This document shows positions 54,221-64,000 of a stretch of DNA of 64,000 nucleotides, piece by piece. Position 1 is the stretch's first letter. Each line of letters starts with the position of its first letter. This DNA is from Enterococcus hulanensis. Lineage in GTDB: Bacteria; Bacillota; Bacilli; Lactobacillales; Enterococcaceae. A program made the translations under genes and the position numbers. The stretch is taken from assembly GCF_005405485.1 (NCBI RefSeq), contig NZ_BJED01000013.1:62001-126000 (forward strand). Direction: 5' to 3'. The notes beneath the pieces are model-generated. The model searched no databases. It was not told the DNA's origin and was given only the letters and a program-made list of their open reading frames with translations.

Positions 54221-55627
54221 TTAAAAGACTAATACAGGAGTTCCGACTTCAACCATATCAAAGAGTTGAGCCATTACAGCTGGTGGTGTATTCACACAAC
54301 CATGAGAGCCGCGGGTTTTCCAAAGCTCGCCGCCGTATTCAGGCTGCCAGTCAGAATCGTGAAGTCCGACGCCGGTCCAATCGATTGGCATCCAATATTT
54401 AACAGGACTTGCATAATCTGATCCGTCGTCATTTTTTCCTTTTAAGGTCTTGTTAGTTTCTTTCGACCACACATAATTGACCCCTGGAGGAGTTGGTGAA
54501 CTTGGTTTTCCGCTGACGATATCGGTTTCTAAAGCCACTTTACCATCTTTGTAATACCACATATGTTGATTTTGCAGATCTACTTCAATATAGGTTTTAT
54601 CTATTAATGGTTTGTCCGCGGTCGTTGCACCGGTAACAACTGGTGAACGCGTGAAGTCTTTACCCTCTAAAATTTGTTTTGTTAAAGCTTCAACTTCTGC
54701 GGAAGTATCAATTGTCCAACTGTAAGTACCGGCTGGCACTGAAACTTTACCGCGACGAGTACTGTTGAATTCCGTCGGTTTTGAACTTGTATTGTATTTT
54801 TCGCCTAAACTTGTTACGTAAGCAGTTACTTTCTCTTTATCAAGAGTCATCGTGCCATTTTCATCCACTAACCAGCTATTGATATCAGCTGAAGGAATTT
54901 GGAAATTTTCGCCATTAATGCTGTAGTTCGCTTTGATTTTTGCGACAGCATTCATTTTATCCATGGTCTTTTTCAAATCCGCATCATCTTTGGTGATGGT
55001 TGGTTTAGCTAGATAGTCATCAAAGTCAATCGTATGTTTGCCGTTTTGGGCTGCTTCTTTAAACGCAGTTACGGCAGCATCAACATCAATCGTATTTCCT
55101 TGTTTTTCAGGTGTAATCTCAAAACCATCATCTGTTCGAGCAACTTTCGCATTTTCTGTTGCTGTTCGGGTTGTGTTGGTTTGAGTCAATTCTGCACGAA
55201 CTGCCTCTCCGACAGCGTTCAATTTGTTTTCGTCTAACGTATTACCGTCGACATCTTTTGTATCTGCTGCTGAAACTAATTGCATCCCCCAGCTAAATGG
55301 GTTTTGCTTTTTCTGTAGTTCTTTTAAGCCCGGCAGGTAGTCATTTTGCCAGCCTAGATCTTTGCGATTGATCTCTTTCCAATTTTCGTTGTCGATTTTT
55401 ATTAGGAAGGGTGAATCTGTCAGCTCACGAGTAATCTTTCGGTTTGCTTCGCTCACCGTTAAATTATTGATCTTCACTCCGTTTACCACTGTATTTGGAA
55501 GAAACCTTTGAGCATAATATGTACTGCGAACAGCGTATCCGCCAATTAAAACTACCAATAAACCTAATACAATAATCACACCGATTCGCGTTCGGCTACG
55601 AGAATTTCTTTTTTCATTTCTTGTCAT
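54221..55627 (-). CDS. L,D-transpeptidase (Ldt(fm)-like, YkuD domain)
   Basis: A 468-residue protein with a basic start and a membrane anchor at about 15-34. Two domains of the peptidoglycan-binding type precede the C-terminal YkuD domain, whose catalytic motif SHGCVNTP has His442 and Cys444. Length and layout match Ldt(fm) of E. faecium (Cys442), which forms 3-3 crosslinks and allows bypass of beta-lactams. GAGGAG precedes the ATG. Single-gene unit. Confidence 0.94.
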   Translation of the reverse strand: MTRNEKRNSRSRTRIGVIIVLGLLVVLIGGYAVRSTYYAQRFLPNTVVNGVKINNLTVSEANRKITRELTDSPFLIKIDNENWKEINRKDLGWQNDYLPGLKELQKKQNPFSWGMQLVSAADTKDVDGNTLDENKLNAVGEAVRAELTQTNTTRTATENAKVARTDDGFEITPEKQGNTIDVDAAVTAFKEAAQNGKHTIDFDDYLAKPTITKDDADLKKTMDKMNAVAKIKANYSINGENFQIPSADINSWLVDENGTMTLDKEKVTAYVTSLGEKYNTSSKPTEFNSTRRGKVSVPAGTYSWTIDTSAEVEALTKQILEGKDFTRSPVVTGATTADKPLIDKTYIEVDLQNQHMWYYKDGKVALETDIVSGKPSSPTPPGVNYVWSKETNKTLKGKNDDGSDYASPVKYWMPIDWTGVGLHDSDWQPEYGGELWKTRGSHGCVNTPPAVMAQLFDMVEVGTPVLVF

Positions 55628-55787
55628 CGAAATAACTCCTCATTGCATTTCCTTTTATTTGGTCTTCATTCATTATCGAAGTATTCTACCAAAAGAGTAA
55701 TCGATTATTAAAATGATATACCGAATACAAATATACCACAGAATAGCTAAAATACGAGTGATCTGCCTTGAAATGTTAGCAAATATT

Positions 55788-55827
55788 AAAAAAAGCCGCA
55801 AAGAATATTCATATTCTTTACGACTTA
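55788..55827 (-). terminator. Terminator of ldh
   Basis: On the minus strand AGTCGTAAAGAATAT pairs with ATATTCTTTGCGGCT, followed by a T-run. Confidence 0.85.
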
Positions 55828-55836
55828 AAAAGTTTT

Positions 55837-56835
<999 letters not shown>

Positions 56836-56854
56836 CTATTTGTTTTTCAGTGGA

Positions 56855-56884
56855 ATGATAACACTAATTAATGAAACTTGTCAC
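56855..56884 (-). promoter_or_regulatory. ldh promoter
   Basis: GTGACA and TATCAT with an 18-base spacer, about 38 bases before the ldh ATG on the minus strand. Confidence 0.6.
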
Positions 56885-57043
56885 GTATTTTACTCATTAA
56901 TAATACAGTTATTTTTGCTGTTTCAGAAGAAAACGCTTCATGTCTTGATAGCTTGGGAGACTGATACTATAAACTTTTTTCAAAAATAACAGAATCTTTA
57001 GAGAGTCTTAAAGCACTGAAAACGGTCACTACAGGATAGTTTG

Positions 57044-57095
57044 TGTTATACTGTATAAAGAAATTTTTGGACTGGGTAGTCATTTGACTATCCAG
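57044..57095 (+). promoter_or_regulatory. pth promoter and leader inverted repeat
   Basis: TGTTATACT (57044-57052) is an extended -10. About 20 bases downstream, CTGGGTAGTCA and TGACTATCCAG form an 11-bp inverted repeat with a two-base centre (57072-57095), either an operator or a leader hairpin. The rest of the 56818-57171 gap shows only the ldh promoter. Confidence 0.5.
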
Positions 57096-57171
57096 CATTT
57101 TGTCATGCAAATGAAAATCAGTAAAATTTAAATATAAACAGATTTTAACTAAAAGAACGAGGCGGAATAGT

Positions 57172-57729
57172 ATGAAAATGATCGTAGGGTTGGGAAACCC
57201 AGGGAAGAAATATGAAAATACAAAACACAACGTTGGTTTTATGGTTGTGGATCAGTTAGCGAAGGAACATGGAGCTGTTTTCAAAAAGAATACGTTTGAA
57301 GCGGAAGTGGCGGATTATTTCGTTAATGGTGAAAAAATTTTATTAGTAAAACCGCTGACTTTTATGAATGAGTCTGGACGAGCAGTAGGTCCGTTGATGA
57401 CCTATTTCGGCGTTTATTTAGAAGAACTAGTAGTGATCGTCGATGACTTAGATATGGAGCTTGGTAAACTACGTTTGCGCCAAAAAGGCAGTGCCGGAGG
57501 ACATAATGGCTTGAAAAGTATTATTTCCCATATCGGGACACAGGATTTTAACCGAATTAAAATCGGTATCGGGCGGCCAAACGGAAAAACCGTTGTGAAT
57601 CATGTATTAAGCACCTTTGCTAAAGAAGATACAGCAATTATTGCAAATAGCGTCGCGCGTGCCGCTGAAGCTGCGGATGATTTTGTTTCAGGCAAGGATT
57701 TCTTGCAGACAATGAATCGATTTAATTAA
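57172..57729 (+). CDS. pth: Peptidyl-tRNA hydrolase
   Basis: A 185-residue enzyme with VGLGNPGKKYENTKHNVGF at 5-23 (catalytic His20), KPLTFMNESG near 61-70 and GSAGGHNGLKSI near 104-115. It recycles tRNA from peptidyl-tRNA dropped off ribosomes. A weak GAGGCGG precedes the ATG. Starts the pth-mfd-divIC run. Confidence 0.97.
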   Translation: MKMIVGLGNPGKKYENTKHNVGFMVVDQLAKEHGAVFKKNTFEAEVADYFVNGEKILLVKPLTFMNESGRAVGPLMTYFGVYLEELVVIVDDLDMELGKLRLRQKGSAGGHNGLKSIISHIGTQDFNRIKIGIGRPNGKTVVNHVLSTFAKEDTAIIANSVARAAEAADDFVSGKDFLQTMNRFN

Positions 57730-57787
57730 GGCACAAATAAACGAGCTGAGTTTAACAGGCTCAACGGAATATGTAAGGAGCAAGAAA

Positions 57788-60700
57788 ATGAATTTGATTG
57801 AATTTATAAATCAGCTGCCACTGGTTAAGCAATGGCAAGCTGACTTAGCTAAAAAAGCCAAACGTCAACTGTTGACCGGACTTTCCGGTTCGGCTAAGGC
57901 TTTAGTGATGGCGGGTACGCATCAAGTAGGCCAAAAGCAAACGGTGATTGTTGTACCAAATCTCTACTATAGTAATCAATTGGCGGATGAACTGCGAAAT
58001 ATAGTGGATGATGTTCATCTGTTTCCAGTTGATGAGGTGCTTTCGGCAGAAATGGCTTTTGCCTCACCAGAAGCACGGGCAGAACGTGTATCGACATTGC
58101 AAGCATTATCTCAAGGCGCAAGCGGCATTTATGTGGTACCAGTTGCGGCATTAAGAAAACATTTACCGACTGCTGAAACATGGAAGGCAAATCAGCTGCA
58201 TTGGGAAATCGGCAGTGAAGTTGATTTAGAAAACTTGGCCCAGCGGTTAGTATTGATGGGCTATGAACGTCAAACGATGGTCGGAAAACCTGGCGAGTTC
58301 AGTATGCGAGGCAGTATTGTTGATATTTACCCATTAACTACAGAATACCCAGTTCGGGTCGAATTGTTTGATGTGGAGGTTGATTCTTTACGCTATTTTG
58401 AACCGGGAACCCAGCGTTCGGTAGAAAATCTAAATGAAGTTTGGATTACGCCGACGACTGATCTGGTTTTTTCTGCAGAAAATCTGACGCAAGGTGCGCA
58501 AAAAATAAATCAGCTTTTGCAAAATCGCTTGGCAGTTACGAAGGAAAAAGAAGATTATAATTTTTTGAACGACTATTTCGGACAATTGATCGCTTCTTGG
58601 GAGGATGGCATCCCCACCGAACAAGCAAAATATTATACAGATTTATTATATGAAGAAAAAGTTTCATTATTGGATCATTTTGCTGAAGACGCGTTGCTAT
58701 TTATTGATGACTATCCGCGTATGATGGAGACTCATCGTGAGATGGAACGGGAAGAAGCCGAATGGCATACCCAAAAAATCGAAGAACTGCGAGTCTTTTC
58801 TGAACAAAATTTTGGGCTGAATGCCCATGAACTAATCAAAAATACGAAACATGTTACAAGCTTCTTCTCGCTATTCCAAAAAGGGATGGGGAATCTGCGT
58901 TTTGAGGCGATCCACAATTTTCAATATCGTTCGATGCAGCAATTTTTCGGACAAATGCCTTTGTTAAAAACAGAAGTTGACCGTTGGCAGAAACAAGAGC
59001 AGACAGTTTTATTCCTTGTGTCAGATCATGAACGACAAGAAAAACTAACTCAAGAATTTCATGATGTCGATATCAAAGCAGTTCAAACGACGCCTGACCA
59101 TTTATTGGCAGGACAAACACAGATCGTAACGGGAACACTGACAAATGGTTTTGAGCTGCCGCAAGATAAAATAGTTGTAGTGACCGAACGAGAGATATTT
59201 CAAAAGGTCACTAAAAAACGTGCTCGCCGCCAAACGATTTCTAACGCAGAACGGCTGAAAAGCTACAATGAATTAAAACCTGGCGATTACGTTGTCCATG
59301 CGAATCATGGGATCGGTAAATACGTCGGTATGGAAACGATCGAGATCGACGGTGTTCATCAAGACTATATGTCGATCTTGTACCAAAAAGACGACAAGCT
59401 CTTTATTCCTGTCACACAATTAAATTTGATTCAAAAATATGTTTCTTCCGAGGCAAAACCGCCGAAGATCAATAAACTAGGCGGCAGTGAATGGACCAAG
59501 ACCAAGAGCAAAGTTTCGAAAAGAATCGAAGACATTGCGGATGATTTGATTGAACTGTATGCTAAACGTGAAGCCGAGCGTGGGTATGCTTTTGGACCAG
59601 ATGATGAATATCAAAAGGAATTTGAAGATGCCTTTCCATATACTGAGACAGATGACCAGCTGCGAAGTGCTGCGGAAATCAAACATGATATGGAAAAAAC
59701 TCGTCCGATGGATCGCTTATTAGTTGGTGATGTGGGCTTTGGTAAGACCGAGGTAGCCTTACGAGCAGCGTTCAAAGCGATCAAAGAAAATAAACAGGTT
59801 GCTTTTCTTGTTCCTACAACCATTTTGGCACAGCAGCACTATGATACGATGACGGAACGTTTCGAAAACTTTCCAGTCAACGTAGCGATGTTGAGCCGAT
59901 TCCGGACGAAGAAACAGCAGAAAGAAACCATTGAGAAGATTCGTACTGGTCAAGTAGACATTGTGGTGGGAACACATCGTCTCTTGTCACAAGATTTGCA
60001 GTTTGCGGATTTAGGTCTGCTGGTCATCGATGAAGAGCAGCGTTTTGGTGTGAAGCACAAAGAGCGGTTAAAGCAATTGCGTTCTCAAGTAGATGTACTG
60101 ACTTTAACAGCGACGCCAATCCCTCGGACTTTGCATATGTCTATGTTAGGCGTGCGTGATCTTTCTGTGATCGAAACACCACCGGAAAATCGTTATCCAA
60201 TTCAAACATATGTGATGGAGACGAACCCGGGAGCGATTCGAGAAGCCATCGAACGTGAAATGGCTCGTGGCGGACAAGCTTTCTACCTATATAATCGGGT
60301 AGAAACAATCGAACGAAAAGTAGAAGAACTGCAAATGTTAGTGCCCGATGCGAAAATCGGTTTTGCTCATGGTCAAATGACGGAAGTTCAATTAGAAAAT
60401 ACATTGATGGATTTTATTGATGGACAATATGATATTTTAGTTACCACGACGATCATCGAAACAGGTGTCGATATTCCCAATGTAAATACATTGTTTGTCG
60501 AGAATGCCGATTATATGGGACTGTCGACTTTGTATCAATTACGCGGACGAGTTGGCCGAAGCAATCGGATCGCTTATGCGTACTTCATGTATGAACCACA
60601 AAAAATACTGAATGAAGTCAGCGAAAAACGTCTGCAGGCAATCAAGGACTTTACCGAATTAGGTTCAGGCTTTAAGATCGCGATGCGAGATTTATCCATT

Positions 60701-61300
60701 CGTGGAGCGGGAAATCTTTTGGGCGCGCAACAACACGGCTTTATCGATGCCGTTGGATTTGATATGTATTCGCAAATGCTGTCTGAGGCAGTTGATCGCA
60801 AACAAGGAAAAAATACTCAAGTTGAACGAACTTCGGTAGAGATTAATTTAGGAATCGACGCGTATATTCCAGGAACTTATATTGAAGATGAACGGCAAAA
60901 AATCGAGATTTATAAACGGATTCGCGAGTTGGAAAGTACAGAAATGCTGGATGAAGTAGAAGCTGATCTAGTGGATCGCTTTGGCGACTACCCAGATGAA
61001 GTGGCCAACCTGTTGAATATCGGACAAATCAAAATGGACGGCGATCGTGCGCTAGTCGAAAGTATCCAAAAACGCCAGCAGCAGATTATCTTCACCTTAA
61101 GTAAAGTTGGGACTAAAGCGTATAAAGTTGAACAGCTTTTTGAAGCCTTGAGTGCTACAAAAATGAAAGCAACGTTGGGTGTTGAAAAAGATAAAATGGT
61201 TATCAAGTTGATGATCGCAAAAAATATGGATGAAGCCGTTTGGCTACGAGAAATCAGCTTGTTCGTTCGTGCACTGCGGGAACAAAAATATAAGGAATAG
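57788..61300 (+). CDS. mfd: Transcription-repair coupling factor Mfd
   Basis: A 1170-residue protein. There is a UvrB-like N-terminal part, an RNA-polymerase-interaction domain near 490-560 ([19 protein letters not shown]), translocase motifs with Walker [12 protein letters not shown] near 647-657, DEEQRF and TATPIPRTL, and a TRG/C-terminal D7 domain. It removes stalled RNA polymerase and recruits UvrA. Normal length. Confidence 0.98.
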   Translation: MNLIEFINQLPLVKQWQADLAKKAKRQLLTGLSGSAKALVMAGTHQVGQKQTVIVVPNLYYSNQLADELRNIVDDVHLFPVDEVLSAEMAFASPEARAERVSTLQALSQGASGIYVVPVAALRKHLPTAETWKANQLHWEIGSEVDLENLAQRLVLMGYERQTMVGKPGEFSMRGSIVDIYPLTTEYPVRVELFDVEVDSLRYFEPGTQRSVENLNEVWITPTTDLVFSAENLTQGAQKINQLLQNRLAVTKEKEDYNFLNDYFGQLIASWEDGIPTEQAKYYTDLLYEEKVSLLDHFAEDALLFIDDYPRMMETHREMEREEAEWHTQKIEELRVFSEQNFGLNAHELIKNTKHVTSFFSLFQKGMGNLRFEAIHNFQYRSMQQFFGQMPLLKTEVDRWQKQEQTVLFLVSDHERQEKLTQEFHDVDIKAVQTTPDHLLAGQTQIVTGTLTNGFELPQDKIVVVTEREIFQKVTKKRARRQTISNAERLKSYNELKPGDYVVHANHGIGKYVGMETIEIDGVHQDYMSILYQKDDKLFIPVTQLNLIQKYVSSEAKPPKINKLGGSEWTKTKSKVSKRIEDIADDLIELYAKREAERGYAFGPDDEYQKEFEDAFPYTETDDQLRSAAEIKHDMEKTRPMDRLLVGDVGFGKTEVALRAAFKAIKENKQVAFLVPTTILAQQHYDTMTERFENFPVNVAMLSRFRTKKQQKETIEKIRTGQVDIVVGTHRLLSQDLQFADLGLLVIDEEQRFGVKHKERLKQLRSQVDVLTLTATPIPRTLHMSMLGVRDLSVIETPPENRYPIQTYVMETNPGAIREAIEREMARGGQAFYLYNRVETIERKVEELQMLVPDAKIGFAHGQMTEVQLENTLMDFIDGQYDILVTTTIIETGVDIPNVNTLFVENADYMGLSTLYQLRGRVGRSNRIAYAYFMYEPQKILNEVSEKRLQAIKDFTELGSGFKIAMRDLSIRGAGNLLGAQQHGFIDAVGFDMYSQMLSEAVDRKQGKNTQVERTSVEINLGIDAYIPGTYIEDERQKIEIYKRIRELESTEMLDEVEADLVDRFGDYPDEVANLLNIGQIKMDGDRALVESIQKRQQQIIFTLSKVGTKAYKVEQLFEALSATKMKATLGVEKDKMVIKLMIAKNMDEAVWLREISLFVRALREQKYKE

Positions 61301-61303
61301 GCG

Positions 61304-62902
61304 GTGGAGACACTGGCGAATAAAGAAATGCGAGTCATGATGCAAGGCGCCTTCGTCTTGACTGCCGCGTCATTCGTAGCAAAGTTGTTGAGCGCCGTTT
61401 ATCGAGTGCCTTATCAAAACTTCGCAGGCGATGAAGGCTTTTATGTGTATCAGCAAGTCTATCCAATCTATGGTATCGCCATGACTTTGGCCTTATCAGG
61501 CTTGCCGCAGTTTATTTCAAAATATGTGGCAGAGCAGAAAGAGCCGCGCCAGCAGCGAAGAGCATTGGAAGAATTATTTCCCTTAATCAGCGGCTTTGGT
61601 CTGTTTTTATGGGCGCTGTGTTTTTTCACTGCACAACCGCTGGCCGACTGGATGGGCGACGGGCAACTGGCGCCATTAATTCGAGTTGTTTCCTTTACCT
61701 TTGTAATTATGCCGTTTCTCTCGATTACACGGGGAGAATTTCAAGGAAAGTTGCTGATGGTGCCAACTGCGGTATCACAAGTAGTCGAGCAGCTGATTCG
61801 AGTGGCGGTAATCGTACTAGCTGCTTGGTCGTTCAAGCAATTCGGATGGGATGTTTATCATACGGGAACAGTAGCGATGTCAGGAGCTTTAGTTGGCGGC
61901 ATCGCCGCAGTTTTGGTTTTATGGTATTATCGCCGAAAAGTATTAGGAACAAGTATCGTACGAAAAATACCTGACCTTGGTGGAAATGCGTTAGCGTTAG
62001 GCCGGCGCCTTGTGCTTGAGGGCGGTTTGATGACAATTTATAGCGGTTTTTTGATCTTGTTTCAGCTAATTGATTCGTTTACTGTTAAAAAAGCTTTAGT
62101 TGATTTTGGTTTAAGTGAACATGGAGCAAAACTGGCTAAAGGGGTCTATGACCGCGGACAGCCATTAGTACAGTTGGGCCTTGTAGTGGCCTTGGCATTA
62201 AGTTCAAGCTTTCTACCTTTATTGACTCGCTATCTTGTCAATCGTGATCGCAGAATGTTTATTAATACCAGCCAAATCTTTCTGCGTTTGACCTGCGGCA
62301 TCGCAGCGGCAGCCTCGATTGGATTAGCCATGCTATTGCCCTATGTGAATTATGCATTGTTCAAAGACTATAAAGGAAACGGCACACTAGTTTTATTTGT
62401 TTTTGCGATTTTTCTGATGGCGATGGTGCAGGCTTATCAAAGTATTGCTCAAAGTCAAAATGAATATCGCAGCTCTTTGCAGGCTGCCGGAGTTGGATTA
62501 TTATTAAAAGTGGTTGTTACAGGTGGAATGACGAAACAGTTTGGGACAATCGGCGCGAGCCTATCAACTTTAGTAGGTTTGGTAGCAGCTTTGTGTATTC
62601 TGCATTTTTCTTGTGACCGTGAAACACGGGCGTATGGCAGCCAGCGGCACTTCATGCGCAACCTTTTAATTTGCTTAGCAGGCATGGTTGTGGTGCTGAT
62701 ATGTTATTATGGCGGTATCAGTATAGTTTTTGGAATAGTTCAAAAAAGAAGTATTGCATTAATAGCGGCAATTTTAGGTGTGCTGATTGGCGGAAGCACC
62801 TTTTTAATCTTAGCTATTCAGTTACGCTTGTTAACAATTCGCGAATGGCTGATGTTGCCGTTTGGCAGTAAACTATTGAGAATAAATTGGAAAAGGAGAT
62901 AG
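61304..62902 (+). CDS. MOP-family lipid/polysaccharide flippase (MurJ/SpoVB-like)
   Basis: A 532-residue membrane protein with about 14 hydrophobic segments and the family start QGAFVLTAASFVAKLLSAVYRVPYQN. The position between mfd and rqcP is that of YabM in Bacillus, of the SpoVB-like group. It probably moves a lipid-linked precursor, perhaps lipid II. The GTG start at 61304 follows AAGGAAT; an internal ATG at 61328 is possible. Confidence 0.9.
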   Translation: METLANKEMRVMMQGAFVLTAASFVAKLLSAVYRVPYQNFAGDEGFYVYQQVYPIYGIAMTLALSGLPQFISKYVAEQKEPRQQRRALEELFPLISGFGLFLWALCFFTAQPLADWMGDGQLAPLIRVVSFTFVIMPFLSITRGEFQGKLLMVPTAVSQVVEQLIRVAVIVLAAWSFKQFGWDVYHTGTVAMSGALVGGIAAVLVLWYYRRKVLGTSIVRKIPDLGGNALALGRRLVLEGGLMTIYSGFLILFQLIDSFTVKKALVDFGLSEHGAKLAKGVYDRGQPLVQLGLVVALALSSSFLPLLTRYLVNRDRRMFINTSQIFLRLTCGIAAAASIGLAMLLPYVNYALFKDYKGNGTLVLFVFAIFLMAMVQAYQSIAQSQNEYRSSLQAAGVGLLLKVVVTGGMTKQFGTIGASLSTLVGLVAALCILHFSCDRETRAYGSQRHFMRNLLICLAGMVVVLICYYGGISIVFGIVQKRSIALIAAILGVLIGGSTFLILAIQLRLLTIREWLMLPFGSKLLRINWKRR

Positions 62903-62905
62903 ATT

Positions 62906-63175
62906 ATGCGTTTAGATAAGTTTTTAAAAATTTCACGGATTATTAAACGCCGGACAGTGGCAAAAGAAGTCGCTGACAAAGGGCGAATTCAGGTAAATGG
63001 AAAATTAGCAAAATCTTCAACAGATGTTAAAGTTGGGGATCAGTTAAGAATTCAATTCGGTAATAAAGTCTTAGAGGTCGCGGTAGAAGAACTGCATGAG
63101 TCGACGAAAAAAGACGATGCAGCAAAAATGTATCGGATTATTAGTGAGACACGCGTGGAAAATAACGGCAATTAG
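62906..63175 (+). CDS. rqcP: RqcP (YabO/HslR-like) S4-domain protein
   Basis: An 89-residue protein consisting of an S4 RNA-binding domain ([20 protein letters not shown], then [20 protein letters not shown]). RqcP works with RqcH on stalled 50S subunits to add alanine tails. The context before divIC matches YabO. AAAGGAG precedes the ATG. Confidence 0.93.
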   Translation: MRLDKFLKISRIIKRRTVAKEVADKGRIQVNGKLAKSSTDVKVGDQLRIQFGNKVLEVAVEELHESTKKDDAAKMYRIISETRVENNGN

Positions 63176-63249
63176 GGATAATTCAAATAGACAATTATAT
63201 CGTGAATTGATATAATAGTAAAGAATTTCATGGTAAGGAGCGAACAGGA

Positions 63250-63684
63250 ATGAATGAAAACGAGACGCAGAAAATTGCTTCGTTAGATACACCGTATGCA
63301 AAAGAGCAATATCGTAAATTTCAAAAGCAACATCGTCAATTAATATTTAAACGTCGTCGTTTAGCAGCGTTGTTTGCTGTAGCAGCCTTTGTCGCAATTG
63401 TCATGGGAGTCCAAATTTTCAACGAGCAACGTCATTTAAGTGAATTAAAAGATATCAAAGTCAAAACAGTCGCAGAATCCGCAAAAGTGGATGAGCAGGT
63501 AGATGGTTTGAAACAAGACGTGAAATTGTTGAAAGACGATAACTATGTAGCAAAATTAGCTCGTAGTCGTTTCTATTATTCAAAAGACGGCGAATTGATT
63601 TTTGTTTTACCAGAATCAGCAAATACGCCTAGCAAGGACCAACAGTCCGCTGACGAAGTAGTAAAGTCCGAAACTGCCAAATAG
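63250..63684 (+). CDS. divIC: Septum formation initiator DivIC
   Basis: A 144-residue bitopic protein: cytoplasmic basic region 1-35, membrane helix at about 36-56, an outer coiled coil at 60-100 (SELKDIKVKTVAESAK) and the DivIC/FtsB end YVAKLARSRFYYSKDGELIFVLPE. It joins FtsL and DivIB in the divisome. AAGGAGCG precedes the ATG. Confidence 0.94.
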   Translation: MNENETQKIASLDTPYAKEQYRKFQKQHRQLIFKRRRLAALFAVAAFVAIVMGVQIFNEQRHLSELKDIKVKTVAESAKVDEQVDGLKQDVKLLKDDNYVAKLARSRFYYSKDGELIFVLPESANTPSKDQQSADEVVKSETAK

Positions 63685-63739
63685 GTTTAGTAGCAGTTTT
63701 AAAATAAATTGGAAAAAAATTAGGAGGAACATTTTTTTT

Positions 63740-64000
63740 ATGTCAATCGAAGTAGGAGCTAAGCTGCAAGGAAAAGTATCAGGGATCACCAATTTTGGTG
63801 CCTTTATTGACTTGGGAGAGGGTAAAACGGGCTTAGTCCATATCAGTGAAATATCTAACGGTTTTGTCAAAGACATTCATGATGTATTGACTGTTGGCGA
63901 TGAAGTAACGGTTAAAGTAACTTCTGTGGGAGATGACGGAAAAGTCGGTCTTTCAATCCGTAAAGCCCAAGACCAGCCACAACAACCGGAAAAGAAACCT
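63740..64000 (+). CDS. S1 RNA-binding domain protein YabR-like (3' end outside window)
   Basis: 87 codons are visible from the ATG after TTAGGAGGAAC; the frame is still open at the window end. Residues 4-72 form one S1 domain (GAKLQGKVSGITNFGAFIDL, TGLVHISEIS, VKVTSVGDDGKVGLSIRK). A Gln/Pro/Lys-rich tail begins. The position after divIC matches YabR/general stress protein 13-like RNA-binding proteins. Confidence 0.92.
   Translation, partial: MSIEVGAKLQGKVSGITNFGAFIDLGEGKTGLVHISEISNGFVKDIHDVLTVGDEVTVKVTSVGDDGKVGLSIRKAQDQPQQPEKKP

Noticed and set aside
56926-56941. CcpA (cre) site near ldh
   Set aside because: GAAAACGCTTCA resembles the cre core, but both flanks fail the consensus.

Overview
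The window reads as chromosomal DNA from a lactic, ovoid Gram-positive coccus, most likely Enterococcus. The evidence is gene content and order: mreC-mreD without mreB, a SagA-type secreted NlpC/P60 hydrolase, an Ldt(fm)-like L,D-transpeptidase, an IreP/IreK-like phosphatase-kinase pair, L-lactate dehydrogenase, a class A sortase, and the standard Firmicutes orders ricA-mutS-mutL, yicC-gmk-rpoZ-priA-def-fmt-rsmB-stp-prkC-rsgA-rpe-thiN and pth-mfd-flippase-rqcP-divIC-yabR. Species cannot be fixed from the sequence alone. No tRNA, rRNA, insertion sequence, prophage or CRISPR array was seen.

Positions 1-18,300 are the more variable part. In order they hold the end of a tandem rhodanese gene with a TVP38-type membrane protein; a PRD/EIIA-domain regulator divergent from a Lac/Cel-family PTS operon (EIIB, EIIC, EIIA, and a sugar-phosphate deaminase/lactonase-like enzyme); a zinc-ribbon membrane protein; a small XRE regulator with a perfect 20-bp palindrome before its start; a frameshifted gene; a small orphan beta-domain protein; and a second, complete mreC. 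Then come rpsD with its long leader, an AlkD-like protein, a HAD phosphatase, a 109-bp tandem repeat, a lipoprotein/TcaA-like pair, an XRE-membrane regulator and a three-gene ABC exporter.

Positions 18,400-35,000 are mostly housekeeping: ymdB, ricA, mutS, mutL (mismatch repair), maf, msrB, lrgAB, an Mga-like regulator, ruvAB (Holliday junction migration), a TetR regulator, a D-2-hydroxyacid dehydrogenase, a low-molecular-weight tyrosine phosphatase, a TPP-riboswitch-controlled thiT, and sortase A.

Positions 35,000-64,000 carry a patatin-like lipase with an unusual N-terminal domain, a PC4-like protein, and the long yicC-to-thiN run for nucleotide supply, replication restart, translation initiation and envelope-stress signalling. 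An envelope cluster follows (mreC, mreD, sagA, vanZ-like, ldt) with yebC between, then ldh, and finally the pth-mfd-flippase-rqcP-divIC-yabR run, cut by the window end. ThiT import and ThiN phosphorylation together suggest thiamine salvage.

The least ordinary observations are the two MreC paralogs 41 kb apart with matching upstream blocks, the 109-bp tandem intergenic repeat, the palindrome before the XRE gene, and hairpins that bury the ribosome binding sites of thiT and of the Mga-like gene.
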